Counted from the first letter of the stretch, positions 32,951 through 43,895 are shown. The stretch: DNA of 64,000 nt from Ailanthus altissimus (GCA_946807835.1 OX327697.1:8633001-8697000); one strand, 5' to 3'. Made by a program: numbers and translations. Notes: generated from the letters alone by a model not told the origin.

Positions 32951-33900
32951 GACAACATATTGACTTAAGCAACCAATGCATTGAATGCATCAATTTCATG
33001 AACTCTTGTGATTTTCTTAGGTGTAATCCTTTTTGCTGACCATTGGTAGTTATTTGATGCCATCTCCTTTAATAGATCATATGCATCATTTGTAGATTTA
33101 TTCATTAAAGCTCCTCTAGCAACTATATCTATAATGGTTCGCAAATGACCTACTAGTCCATTATAGAACATTTGGATTAATAGTCATTTAGGAACTCCAT
33201 GATGGGGACATTTCTTTAACATGTCCTTAAATCATTCCCATGCTCCATACAAAGATTCACCATCTAGCTGCATAAACGAGGTGATGCCATTCCTCATCTT
33301 TGTTGTCATCGTTGACGAGAAAATTTTTACCAAACATTTCTGCGCTAAGTCATCCCATGTCGACATGGATCTGGAAGGCAATGACATTAATCAACTCTTA
33401 GCTTTATCCTTCATGGAGAAAGGGAGTAGCCATAGTCTTATGGCATCATCTGAAACTTTATTATGCATGAATGTATCACAAATGTCCAGGAAATTTATGA
33501 TATATATGTTGGGATTATCATTTGGGGTGCCACTAAATTGTATAGAATCTTTATCATTTGCATAACACTCGGCTTGATCTCAAAGTTATTTGCATTGATC
33601 GTTGGTTACCAAATACTAGATTAAATCCCTTCTGTGTAGAAACAACATAATCCTTTAATTGTTATTGTCCTACCATATGCTCATAAATAGGATTATTAAT
33701 ATGGTCTTCCATGTTTATAGGTTGGTATTGTTCACGTCAAAGTCTTCAGAATGTTTTTTCAATCTTAGGATCAAAAGAAGTCAAATCTTCACTCTTTGTC
33801 TTTTGCATGAACTATCAAAGAAAAATTTAAAACAAATAAAAGTAAAAACAAAAAATGAATTAAAAGCAAGACAGTTTGATATTAGTATTAATCTAAGAGT
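32951..33900 (-). pseudogene. Athila-like gag
   Basis: 32,965-33,171 reads MFYNGLVGHLRTIIDIVARG, STNDAYDLLKEMASNNYQWS and a spacer before EIDAFNALVA, the classic C-terminal end of the Athila gag domain. Further upstream on the minus strand, frames show DDAIRLWLLPFSMKDKAKS and DDLAQKCLVKIFSSTMTTKM-like wording, the core of the Retrotrans_gag domain. Frameshifts separate the two. Confidence 0.8.
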
Positions 33901-33910
33901 AGATAAAGAT

Positions 33911-33934
33911 ATTCCCTGGCAACGACGCAAAAAA
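33911..33934 (-). other. Primer-binding site of the Athila-like element
   Basis: On the minus strand the sequence after the 5' LTR contains TTTGCGTCGTTGCCAGGGAA, close to the Athila site TGGCGCCGTTGCCGGGGA, which pairs with a plant tRNA (usually given as tRNA-Asp). It is degenerate at three or more positions. Confidence 0.7.
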
Positions 33935-33936
33935 CT

Positions 33937-34990
33937 TGATACAATGCAAATATAGCACAAATATACACAAGTATATGTATCGTACCAAGTGGTATGATGA
34001 TCAAAATCAGATATTCTTCCCAAAGAGATCTCTAAACTTGTTAATCAATTACTAAAATTAATCATACTCCACTTTTATTTAGACAAACTAAGGGACGAAT
34101 ATTTAAATTTACCTAATTGTACTAAAATTAATCTAAACTTAATCAAAAAGCAAACAAGGATTTGCATTCACTAGATAAATAGAACCTAGGGTTTGAACTT
34201 ATCCCACAATACTTTATTGACCTTACTATTCTTTTATCTAATCCCTAAATAATAAATTGTTGGCTAGAACTCTAATATCGTTATTAGCATTTGTCGATGG
34301 TTGGATGATTATATTGCATCCTAACAATTACCTATATAACATTCCTTAAGAAGAAGTCTATCAATGCTATACATACTATATAGGTATATTTATATCATAT
34401 ATAGAACTCATAGTTGTTACTTTATGATTATGTATCAAACTATTCTAAGTTAAACATATAAATTCCTCTGTCAAGTTCATTATGTTTTCTCAAACAATCA
34501 ATATATTGGCCAAATATAAAGAAAATATTAAATACAAAATAGAATGAACAGTTTACTCAATTGAGTTCATTAAATAAGAGAAATAATAGAATTAAACTAC
34601 ATATTGGGTTTAATAGTTGAACCCTAAATCAAGAAAATTTAGTTCATGATGAATCTAAGAGTTCCAAAGTCAATATTAAAAGATATAGTAAACAAAGATA
34701 TAAAAGAAAAGAAAAGAAAAAGAATTAAACAAGGTTAATGCCCTGAATTGCTTTTTTCTCTCTTGCTTGTTGTACAATCTTCGCTATTTCAATCGTCAAT
34801 CCTTTGCTTTGATCTCTCTTGAAAGGTTTTTATGTTTTTTATTGACTTCTCTCTAATGGTCTTTGATATTGGCTGTAAAAAGAGGTCTTTTAATATGCTT
34901 TTGTAACTCTAGAGGCTTGTGGCTTAGAGTCTAAGTTGTACAAGGAGAATAAGAATAAAAGTAGCCAAAACAGTGGGAATCAATTCTATA
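33937..34990 (-). repeat. 5' LTR of the Athila-like element
   Basis: The LTR end next to the primer site reads TGATACAATGCAAATATAGC on the plus strand and matches 28,057 onward for ~140 bp. The remainder is AT-rich and non-coding. The upper limit is set only by where Gypsy B gag sequence starts. Confidence 0.6.
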
Positions 34991-35408
34991 GAGTTAATGA
35001 TGTTTAGGTAACAACTGGAGGTGTTCATCAATAACTATTTGGAGAAATTTGAAATGATGGTAGATTATGTGGCTTCTTTCACCAACATGATAAAGAATAC
35101 TGTAATGGAATATAGAATATGTTATGGTTGTTTTAGCACATAATGGGAAACATTGTCGTTTATGTCGAAGTGGGACCTTTTGAAGATTAATGTGCTCAAA
35201 GTGAGGGGTTTCAACGCAACGAGGAAAAATAAAGAGCTGGAGAACTTTTAATGAGATATAAAACAATACCTCAAAGCTGCTCAAGTGCCGAATACGAAGT
35301 AGGTGATGATCACTAGCATGTACCTCAATGGTGATGTTAGGCTCTAGTAGTGGCAGTCAACTTCAAGAGGATATAGATGTACAAATGCTAGTCATTGATA
35401 GATAAGAC
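34991..35408 (+). pseudogene. Gypsy B gag, 5' part
   Basis: Plus-strand frames read MVDYVASFTNMIKNTV, then KINVLKVRGFNATRKNKELE and QYLKAAQVPNTK with MITSMYLNGDVRLW. This is the gag of a plant Ty3/Gypsy family with the K-x-LENF-x(4)-QYF signature. The frame stops at 35,408, where a complete Gypsy element has inserted; the rest resumes at 43,896. Confidence 0.85.
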
Positions 35409-35411
35409 TGT

Positions 35412-35425
35412 CATACACGTGTATG
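35412..35425. promoter_or_regulatory. G-box palindrome at the LTR start
   Basis: CATACACGTGTATG is a perfect 14-bp palindrome with a CACGTG core, three bases inside the LTR. It is kept exactly at 42,374-42,387. CACGTG is bound by plant bZIP and bHLH factors; here binding is inferred. Confidence 0.6.
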
Positions 35426-35463
35426 ATTAAAAGTCTTAAAGGCAAAAAAAAAAGGAATAGAAA

Positions 35464-35474
35464 TATATATATAA
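35464..35474 (+). promoter_or_regulatory. Putative TATA box of the Gypsy A' LTR
   Basis: TATATATAAG just upstream of the purine-rich tract, expanded by a few TA units at the same place in the 3' LTR (about 42,423-42,441). Suggests U3 is very short. Confidence 0.45.
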
Positions 35475-36959
35475 GTTAAGCGGTGGCCGTTAAATATATA
35501 TTTAGTTTTTTTTTTGCTTCGTTTAAGAAGAAGCAATTGAAAAAGAAGAAGAAAAGAAGCAAAGCTGAAACAGAGAAAGAAGAAGAAAAATCTAGGGAAA
35601 GAAAAGAGAAAAAGAAAAGAAGAAGAAAAGAAAAAAAAGAAAAAAAAAAGAAAGGAAGAAAAAGAAACCGAGAAGAAAGAAGAAGAGAAAGAGAAAGAGA
35701 AGGAGAAGGAGAAAGAAAAAAAAGAGAAAAAGAAAAAAAAGCAGTTGAGAGAAATAGAAAAAAAAAGAAAAACAATAGAAAATTTCAGATAATCAGTTTG
35801 GGTAGTTAGATTTATACCCAGTGGTTTAGCAAGTAATAGTTTTATTATATTATAATATTTATAATATATATCGGTACTAATGATGTATTTTTATACCCTA
35901 TGATATAGGAGGTGTGCCGATAGTGGGTAGATCTCAGAATCCAGACCCAGCTTAGGATTAGCGCACTTTTGTGAGTGGATAGCTATATATATTTTATATG
36001 TTTTGAATACAACAATTATGATTTAATTACACGTTATCAGATTTAGCCATAATTTATTTTAGACAGATAAATATTTATGTTAATTAGTACATTCAGAAAT
36101 ATTTTTAGAATTTATTATAATATAACTTATGATTACATTCAGTACAGAAATAATTATTTCAGAATAATTATAGTCATGATATTATGTAATAGTAGTTTTT
36201 GAACTACTATATGCGTACCCTCCCCTTTAGTGTAGTTGCTCTGCGCATGCGTTAGACCAGTTTAGTTTGCTATGCCTGAGCGATGCAGCATTCTGCTAGG
36301 TTATACCAGCCCAGATCCCCTGCTCTGCCTGTGCGTGAGTAACTCCGCCAGGTTAAACCAGATTTTCCCGAGTACAAGTTTGGTGTGGTTTTCAATATAT
36401 ATATATATAGTACATGTTTCTAGAGTTATGTTACATATATTCAGCCTGATAATAGATTTTATGATAGTTTATGCTTCCAGATTTTTAGATCCCCAGTATT
36501 ATGTTATGATTTTAGTTTTAGCACAAATTTTTATGACAACTTATATTTCAGTACAAGTTTATTGACTACTTAGTATACAACTTCATGATTATTATTTCTT
36601 ACAGATTTATATGTGTATAATACATATAAAATATATAATATTTTTAGATTATGTCCACTCACTGAGCCACAAGCTCACCATTTTTCTTATTTTTTTCTAT
36701 TTTCCCAAGTTGTCACAGGAATTCATGCAGTGTGATACAATCATCACATTTTGAGGTTGGCCCACGACACGCATAGTTGCATAAGTGTCTCAGTCTATGT
36801 ATTTGTATATCTTTTTTTTTATATTGGGGTACATGTGTATACTTTTTGTCAAGGCAGGTAGCCTCATTGTATCATATGTATGAGTAAAGAGTATGTTAGT
36901 CTCACGTCATCGCAAGATCCGTCTTGATTCTCGAGGAGGGCTCGGGTTGGGTCTTGTCA

Positions 36960-36982
36960 GTTTTGTATCAAAGCATGGTTTT
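36960..36982 (+). other. Primer-binding site of Gypsy A'
   Basis: GTTTTGTATCAAAGCATGG follows the 5' LTR. It is a degenerate form of the TTGGTATCAGAGC(A) site complementary to initiator tRNA-Met, usual in plant chromoviruses. Confidence 0.7.
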
Positions 36983-37008
36983 AGATTCTGTAGACTAGTA
37001 CATGATAC

Positions 37009-38340
37009 GTGCCTATTAAAGATGTCATTAATGATTTATTGCATTTTATAGATTTTATCACACGTCCATATGGCCGACCTCGCATGAAACTTGTGGCTGA
37101 ACTAGAAGCTCCCTTAGTACCAGATAGAAGGGAGGAATCTATTAGAGAGAAAGTGGTTGAGTCCGTTCCCCCTATACCCATACCTCAAACCCAATATATT
37201 TCTATTATAGAGGAGATACACCCTCAGTCAGTGCCACAACCTGTGATACAGCGTACACAGGGACAGTTTGATAAACCTGTCTTAGAGCAATCCATAGATA
37301 GACTGACTTAGTTAGATACAGTTGTAGTGGAGAGACAAACACAAAGACAACCCTAGAGAGAGAATACAATAGAGCATGTTCATAGTTTAGGGGTAGAGAA
37401 TTTTTCAAGCACTACAGAGCCAGCTAATATAGAGTCATGACTGACCAGAGTAGAACGGATATTTAATGTTATAAGATGTGCTGATGATGAAAGAGTTTCC
37501 TTTGCTACATTTTTACTTGAGGTTAGGATATACCACTAGTAGAGATCAGTATCACGTAGATATGGAAGAGTGATTAGTTGGGCTGATTTTTGTAAAGAAT
37601 TTAATGTTAAATTCTTTCCTATGATTTACCAAGACATCTAGGCTAGTAAGTTCTTTGAGCTAGAACAGGAATTGATGATAGTGGAGGAGTACGAGAATCG
37701 TTTTATAGAGTTATCGAGATTCGCTTTATATGCAATACAGAATGAGAGGGATAAATGTAAGAGATTTGAACAGGGCCTTAGAGGCAATATCAAGACAGTA
37801 ATTACAACTATGGGGCACAATGATTTCACTAAGTTAGTAGGGGCTACAATGAAAGTTGAGAGAAGCCTAGTAGAGGCACGTAGAGCCTAGTTATTCAAGC
37901 AGAGACCAGGCTATGGTTGGTCAGTTGGTGGATCACGTAGTAGTAGAGCACCTAGAGGAGAAACATCCCATATAGGGTATTTTGGTAGACAACGGTATAA
38001 TCAGAGCCCTATGCTATCAGGAGGACAGAGACAGAGTTCTAGTTAGAGTTATTGTGCCTTCATTTGTTGGAAGCAACATAGGGAGTCAGAGGTCCCAAGA
38101 TGGTAGCCAGATAAGTAGTTTGCTAGCATGAGAAGGTACCCTCAGTGTTTTATTTGTGGCAAGAGTCACGAGGGACAGTATCTGAGAGATTTTAGAGGTT
38201 GCTACCATTGCGGATAAGTTGGACATTTGAGGAGAGATTGCCCTTATCTTCTTTAGAGTAGCAGCTTAGTACACAGTACAGCTTCTCAGGGTTTTCAAGG
38301 TGGCAGTGGAAATATTCAAAGAAATGGAGGATCTTAGATA
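37009..38340 (+). pseudogene. Gypsy A' gag with zinc knuckle
   Basis: An open N-terminal stretch (37,009-37,311) is followed by the Retrotrans_gag core: VSFATFLLEVRIYH, ISWADFCKEFNVKFF, and from 37,672 VEEYENRFIELSRFALYA and CKRFEQGLRGNIK. Two knuckle-like regions follow: YPQCFICGKSHEGQ (about 38,140) and CYHCG, stop, VGHLRRDC (38,200-38,244); the latter keeps all C-X2-C-X4-H-X4-C ligands around a stop codon. In-frame stops occur at about 37,543, 37,641, 37,890 and 38,045. Confidence 0.9.
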
Positions 38341-38437
38341 GGAGAGTATTGGTGTACAGCCTAGAGCTTTAGGAGCTAGTAGAGATCCACAGAGGGATCA
38401 GCCAGGTCGACCTCATAGCTAGGCACGTGTATTTGCT

Positions 38438-38990
38438 ATGACTCAGCAAGAGGCACAAGCTATTCCAAATGTTTTTACAAGTATGCTAACTATTTTTGGC
38501 CGAGAAGCCCATATTTTAATTAATTCGGGCTTTATGCATTCTTTTATTTCTTGTATCTTTTCTATGCATGTGGATAGTGTGTTAAAGCCCCTAAATTGTA
38601 GCTTGGTGATAGCCACACTGGTTGAAGAATCATTATTAGCTGAGAATGTAATTTAGGGTTGTGTTATCAAAGTGGACAGTAGTAAGATGGTAGCAGATTT
38701 AATTTCTTTTGATATATATGATTTTGATGCAATACTTGGGATGGACTGGTTAGCTAATTACCATGTTACTGTAGACTGTTTTTGAAAGGAGGTTATATTC
38801 AAAAGACATGGAGAGCCTGATATTAATTTTTGTGGAGAGTGACGAGTTCTTCCATCCTATGTTATATCTGCTATAATAGCTAAACGGTTGCTCAGAAAAT
38901 GATGTCTAGCCTATTTGGCACATGTTATTGATACTAGAGTCAATGGAGCTACATTAGAAGATATTTCAGTGGTCAGAGATTTTTCAGATG
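38438..38990 (+). pseudogene. Gypsy A' protease
   Basis: The open stretch 38,438-38,656 reads REAHILINSGFMHSFISC, the family's L-I-D-x-G-x-T-H-S-F motif with the catalytic Asp changed to Asn and Thr to Met. FDAILGMDWLANYHVTVDC (about 38,720-38,780) is the C-terminal block. Then VVRDFSDVFSKDLSGLPPDK leads into RT. Stops lie at about 38,656, 38,785 and 38,842. Confidence 0.9.
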
Positions 38991-38999
38991 TATTTTCTA

Positions 39000-39900
39000 A
39001 AGATCTTTCAGGCTTACCACCAGATAAATAGGTTGATTTTGGTATTGATTTGATTCCAAACATAACTCTTATATCCAAAGCACCATACAGAATGACCCCC
39101 TCAGAGTTAAAAGAATTGAAGACTCAGTTACAAGAATTAGTAGATAAGGGTTTCATCAGACCTAGTGTATCACCATAAAGAGCACCGGCATTATTTGTTA
39201 AAAAGAAAGATGAAACTTTGAGGCTATGCATTGATTATCGGGAGCTAAATAAAGTTACTATATGCAACAAGTACCCACTTCCTCGCATTGATGATTTATT
39301 TGATCAGTTACAGGGTGAGAAGGTTTTCTCAAAGATCGATCTACGATCAGGGTATCATCAGTTAAAGATAAGAGATATTGATGTGGCTAAGACTGCCTTC
39401 AGAACTCGATATGGGCATTATGAGTTTTCAGTAATGCCATTTGGGTTAACTAATGCTCTAGCTGCATTCATGGATCTTATGAATAGGGTATTTCGTCCCT
39501 ATCTTGATCGATTTATTATAGTTTTTATTAATGATATTCTTGTATATTCACGAAGTACAGAAGAGTATGCAGAGTATTTGAGGATAATGTTGTAGATTTT
39601 GAGGAATAAACAGTTATATGCTAAGTTCAACAAATGTCAGTTCTGGCTAGATAAAGTTACATTTCTAGGCCATGTGATCTCAGCAGATAGAATTTATGTG
39701 GATCCTCAGAAAATTAAAGCTATTGTAAATTGAGAGCGACCAGCAAGTGTGCCAAAAATTAGAATTTTTCTAGGTCTACCAGGTTATTATAGGAAATTTG
39801 TTAAAGACTTCTTTAAGATTGCTGCACCGCTTACAAAGTTAATCAGAAAAAATGTAAAGTTTGTGTAAACTGATGAATGTGAACGTAGTTTCCAAGAACT
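39000..39900 (+). pseudogene. Gypsy A' reverse transcriptase
   Basis: From [21 protein letters not shown] wording (about 39,040) through an open block at 39,218-39,595: [53 protein letters not shown], then [12 protein letters not shown]. The catalytic F-x-D-D box reads FIND, so the first Asp of the pair is lost. The C-terminal part ([20 protein letters not shown], then FLGLPGYYRKFVKDF) continues to RNase H with stops at 39,593, 39,731 and 39,866. Confidence 0.95.
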
Positions 39901-40406
39901 TAAAAAGAGATTGACTTCAACTCTTGTTCTCACTCTTCCATCTGGCACCGAAGGATTTATAATTTATAGTTATGCTTCGATACAGGGATTAGGTTGTACA
40001 TTGATGCAGCATGGTAAGGTAATAGCTTATGCTTCTAGGAAGCTTAAAAAGCATGATTTAAATTATCCAACCCATGATTTAGAATTGGTAGCAGTAGTAT
40101 TCGCATTGAAGATTTGGAGATATTATCTATATGGTGTTACATGTCAAATCTTTATTGATCACAAAAGTTTGAAGTATTTATTCAGACAGAAAGATTTGAA
40201 TATGAGACAACAGAGATAGTTAGAGTTAATAAAAAATTATGACTGTACGATTGATTATCATCCAGGTAAGGCAAATGTGGTAGCAGATGCACACACCAGG
40301 AAGTCTTCTAGCTCTATTGCTTATTTGAGAGTGACTTATCTTCCATTGTTAGTTGAATTAAAATCTATGGGTTTGAATTATCTGTAGACAAGTCTAGAGT
40401 CTATAG
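39901..40406 (+). pseudogene. Gypsy A' RNase H
   Basis: The open block 39,911-40,219 reads [59 protein letters not shown] and [17 protein letters not shown]. The usual D of YSDAS is changed (YSYAS), so a catalytic Asp is lost; the Glu of DLEL is kept. The end of the domain ([17 protein letters not shown]) lies in the first copy of a 236-bp triplication, where Trp of QQRWLEL is a stop and ALSRK reads AHTRK. Confidence 0.9.
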
Positions 40407-40878
40407 GAAGTATTTATTCACACAGAAAGATCTGAATATGAGACAACAGAGATGGTTAGAGCTAATAAAAGATTATGACTGTACAATTGATTATCATCCA
40501 GGTAAGGCAAATGTGGTAGCAGATGCGCTTAGTAGGAAGTCTTCTAGCTCTATTGCTTATTTGAGAGTGACTTATCTTCCATCGTTAGTTGAATTAAGAT
40601 CTATGGGTTTGAATTTTCTGTAGACAAGTCTAGAGTCTACAGGAAGTATTTATTCACACAGAAATATCTGAATATGAGACAACAGAGATGGTTAGAGCTA
40701 ATAAAAGATTATGACTGTACAATTGATTATCATCCAAGTAAGGCAAATGTGGTAGCAGATGCGCTCAGCAGGAAGTCTTCTAGTTCTATTGCTTATTTGA
40801 AAGTGACTAATCTTTCATTGTTAGTTGAATTAAGATCTATGAGGTTGAATTGTCTGTAAACAAGTCTAGAGTCCTTCT
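40171..40878 (+). repeat. 236-bp tandem triplication at the RNase H end
   Basis: Three head-to-tail units start at 40,171, 40,407 and 40,643 (period exactly 236, for example ATGAGACAACAGAG at 40,202, 40,438 and 40,674). Each encodes MRQQRWLEL...VADALSRK. Since 236 is not a multiple of three, each copy shifts frame. Copies 2 and 3 are very alike; copy 1 differs more. Confidence 0.95.
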
Positions 40879-41760
40879 AGCACATTTTCAAGTTTGGCAT
40901 ATGTTGATTGATCAGATTTGAGAGATGCAAGATCAGGATCCTAATTTAGTTAAACTTAAGCAAGAAGTAAAGAATGGAATGCAAACTGATTTAACGTTGA
41001 AATTTGATTGGACATTAGTTATGGGTAACAAGCTTTGTGTTCTGAATAACTCAAAGTTAAAGAAGTAGATTTTAGAAGAAGCTCATAGCTCAGTTTATGC
41101 TATGCATCATGGCAGCACTAAAATGTATTGTACTCTGAGAGAATATTATTGGTGGTAAGGTATGAAAAGAAAGATTGCAGAGTTTGTATCTCACTGTTTG
41201 ATTTGTCAGCATCTTAAGGCAGAACATCAGAGGCCAGCAAGATTATCTCAACAATTCCCAGTTCCTGAATAGAAATGTGAACATATCACCATGAACTTTT
41301 TTGATTGGCTTCACTCGAAGGGGTCTTAATAGTATTTGGGTGATTGTTGATCGACTCACAAAGTCTGCTCATTTCTTGCCTTATAAGATTTCGTACTCAT
41401 TAGATAGGCTGGCTCATTTGTATATGAGTGAGATTGTACAGTTACATGGGACTCTAATGTTCATCGTATCAGATAGAGACCCTCGATTTACTTCTAGATT
41501 CTTGTATAGCTTACAAAAGGCCTTAGGCACTAAGCTAAACTTTAATACAGCTTTTTATTCTTAGACAGATGGCAGTCGGAGAGAACTATACAAATATTAG
41601 AGGATATGCTCAGAGCTTGTATGTTGCAGCTTAAGGGTAATTAGGATGATTATTTACCATTGATGGAGTTTCTATATAATAATATTTATCAGTTTAGCAT
41701 TTAGATGGCACCGTATGAGGCTTTATATGAAAGAAAATGCAGAACTCTAATTTGCTAGAA
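40879..41760 (+). pseudogene. Gypsy A' integrase
   Basis: Zinc-binding region: HSSVYAMHHGSTKMY, then YYWW, stop, GMKRKIAEFVSHCLICQH (41,085-41,215), giving the H and CxxC ligands. Core: SIWVIVDRLTKSAHFLPYK, EIVQLHGTLMFIVSDRDPRF and ALGTKLNFNTAFYS (41,301-41,564), with both Asp of the DDE triad present. A stop then interrupts the TDGQSE segment, and the Glu region is frame-shifted. Stops also occur at about 41,158 and 41,270. Confidence 0.9.
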
Positions 41761-41789
41761 TGAGGTTGGAGAAAGAAAATTGTTGGGTC

Positions 41790-42340
41790 CAGAGATTATC
41801 CAAGCCACTAGTGAGAAGATCTGTATTATTAGAGACAGGCTCAAGGTAGCTCATGACAGACAGAAGAGTTATGCACATAAACGCCATAGACAGCTTGAGT
41901 TTACAATAGAAGATAAAGTCTTCTTACGGATCTCACTATAGAAGGGTGTGCTTCGTTTTGGGAAACAGAAAAAATTAAGTCCTAGATATATCGGGCCATA
42001 TGAGATTCTAGAAAGGGTTGATGTAGTTGCGTACCGCTTAGCATTGCCACATGAGTTATCACGCATTCATGATGTGTTTCATGTTTCTATGTTGCAGAAG
42101 TATATATCTGACCCTTCTCACATTCTAGATACTCAGCCAGTTCAGTTGAGGACAGACTTGACTTATGACAAGAAACCTGTTCAGATAGTGGACTATCGCC
42201 AGCAAGGACTATGTAATAATACTATTTCTCTAGTTAAAGTCTTATGGAATAATCATGCAATATAAGAGGTTACATAGAAGTGGGAGGATCAAATGAGAGT
42301 TAAGTATCCTCATTTGTTTAAGAGAGGTATAAAAATTTCG
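41790..42340 (+). pseudogene. Gypsy A' integrase C-terminus and chromodomain-like end
   Basis: The open block 41,948-42,265 reads RFGKQKKLSPRYIGPYEILE, then ELSRIHDVFHVSMLQKYISD, KKPVQIVDYRQQGLCNNTIS and LVKVLWNNHAI. After a stop come EVT, stop, KWEDQMRVKYPHLF. That ending (V-x-W-x-x-H-x-x-EATWE...MR-x-KYPHLF) is the chromodomain-like tail of plant chromoviruses, here with its two conserved aromatic/acidic positions turned into stops. Confidence 0.9.
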
Positions 42341-42354
42341 AGGACGAGATTGTT

Positions 42355-42370
42355 TTAAAGAGGGAAGAAT
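42355..42370 (+). other. Polypurine tract of Gypsy A'
   Basis: AAAGAGGGAAGAAT lies directly before the 3' LTR start TGTCATAC. Confidence 0.75.
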
Positions 42371-43895
42371 TGTCATACACGTGTATGATTAAAAGTCTTA
42401 GTGAGAAAAAAAGGAATAGAAATATATATATATATATAAGTTAAGCAGTGGCCATTATATATATATTTAGTTTTGTTTTTGCTTCGTTTAAGAAGACGCA
42501 ATTGAAACAGAGGAAGAAAAGAAGCAAAGCTGAAACAGAGAAAGAAGAAGAAAAACTGAGGGAAAGAAAAGAGAAAAAGAAAAGAAGAAGAAAAGAAAAG
42601 AAAGAGAAATGAAGGACAAGAAACCGAGAAGAAAGAAGAAGAAAAAGAGAAAGAGAAGAAGAAAAAAAAGCAGCCGAGAGAAATAGAAAAATAAAAAGAA
42701 AAAAAAAGAGGAAATTTCAGGAAATCAGTTTGGGTAGTTAGATTTATACCCAGTGATTTAGCGAGTAATAATTTTACGATATTAGAATATTTATATTTTT
42801 ATATTTATAATATATATCGGTATTAATGATGTATTTTTACACTTTATGATATAGGAGGTATGCCGATAGTGGGTAGATCTTAGAATCCAGACCCAGCTCA
42901 GAATTAGCGCACTTTTGTGAGTGGATAGCTATATATATATATTTTATATGTTTTGAATACAATAATTATGATTTAAATACACGTTATTAGATTTAGCTAT
43001 GGTTTATTTTAAACAGATAAATATTTATATTAATTAGTACATTCAGAAATATTTTTAGAATTTATTATAATATAGCTTATGATTACATTCAATACAGAAA
43101 TAATTTATTTAGAATAATTATAGTCATAATATTATATAGTAGTAGTTTTTGAACCACCATATGTGTACCCTTTCCTTTATTGTAGTTGCTCTGCGCATGC
43201 GTTAGACTAGTTTAATTTGCTCTGCCTGAGCGATGCAGCATTCCGTTGGGTTAGACCAGCCCAGATCTCCCACTCTGCCTGTACGTGAGTTACTCCGCCA
43301 GGTTAGACCAGATTTTTTCGGGTAAAAGTTTGGTGTGATTTTCAATATATATATGTAGTACATGTTTCCAGAGCTATGTTACATATATTCAGTCTGATAA
43401 TAGAATTTATGATAGTTTATACTTCCAGATTTTCAAATCCCTAGTATTATGTTATGATTTTAGTTTTAGCACAGATTTTTATGACAAATTATATTTCAGT
43501 ACAAGTTTATTAACTACTGAGCATACAGCTTCAAGATTATTCTATCTTACAAATTTATACGTGTATAATACATATAAAGTATATAATATTTTCAGATTAT
43601 GTTCATTCACTGAGGTACAAGCTTACCCTTTTTCTTATTTTTCCCAAGTTGTCAGAGGAATTCGTGCAGTGTGATACAGTCACCACATTTTGAAGTTAGT
43701 CCATAATGCGTATAGCTGCATAATTGTCTTAGTCTGTGTATTTGTATATCTTTTTTTATATTGGGGTACATGTGTATACTTTTTTTTAGGTAGGTAGCCT
43801 TATTGTATCATATGTATGAGTAAAGAGTATGTTAGTCCCACGTCATCGTAGGATCCATCTTGATTCTCGAGGAGGGCTCGGGTCGGGTCCTGTTA
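42371..43895 (+). repeat. 3' LTR of Gypsy A' (1,525 bp)
   Basis: Matches the 5' LTR throughout with scattered, mostly transition, differences. It keeps the G-box palindrome, TA-rich box and purine tract. It ends CCTGTTA where the 5' LTR ends CTTGTCA, so the terminal CA has changed to TA. Confidence 0.95.

Larger units (their letters stand above)
28057..34990 (-). mobile_element. Athila-like Ty3/Gypsy retrotransposon
   Basis: Minus-strand element with LTR ends at 28,057 and from 33,937, a primer-binding site at 33,911-33,934, then going down in coordinate gag, protease, RT, RNase H and integrase. Protein wording (for example LGMEEGQDIPIIVRRPFLAT and ATEKELLAIVFAFDKF) is that of the Athila clade. 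Stops and frameshifts are frequent. The upper limit of the 5' LTR is approximate. It directly abuts Gypsy B near 35,000. Confidence 0.85.
35409..36959 (+). repeat. 5' LTR of Gypsy A' (1,551 bp)
   Basis: Starts TGTCATACACG and ends GTCTTGTCA. It contains, in order, a G-box palindrome (35,412), a TATA-like TATATATAAG, a ~260-nt almost pure purine tract (35,520-35,780), and three loose ~40-bp repeats around CTCTGCCTGAGCG...GACCAG (36,236-36,355). All are matched in the 3' LTR. Confidence 0.95.
35409..43895 (+). mobile_element. Complete chromovirus-type Ty3/Gypsy retrotransposon A' (8.49 kb), nested in Gypsy B
   Basis: Two closely similar LTRs (35,409-36,959 and 42,371-43,895) enclose gag, protease, RT, RNase H and integrase in Gypsy order, with a primer-binding site and a polypurine tract in place. 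Gypsy B gag continues on both sides. Flanking bases AAGAC and TGGAC agree at only 3 of 5 positions. Coding regions have stops and frameshifts, so the element is structurally complete but coding-dead. Confidence 0.95.

Noticed and set aside
35483..35809. 108-codon plus-strand open frame of Lys/Arg/Glu only, and its Ser/Phe/Leu-rich opposite
   Set aside because: Both are produced by the purine-only tract of the A' LTR and recur, frame-broken, in the other LTR; not a gene.
36272..36565. 97-codon plus-strand open frame
   Set aside because: Falls wholly inside the A' LTR and is not kept open in the other LTR.
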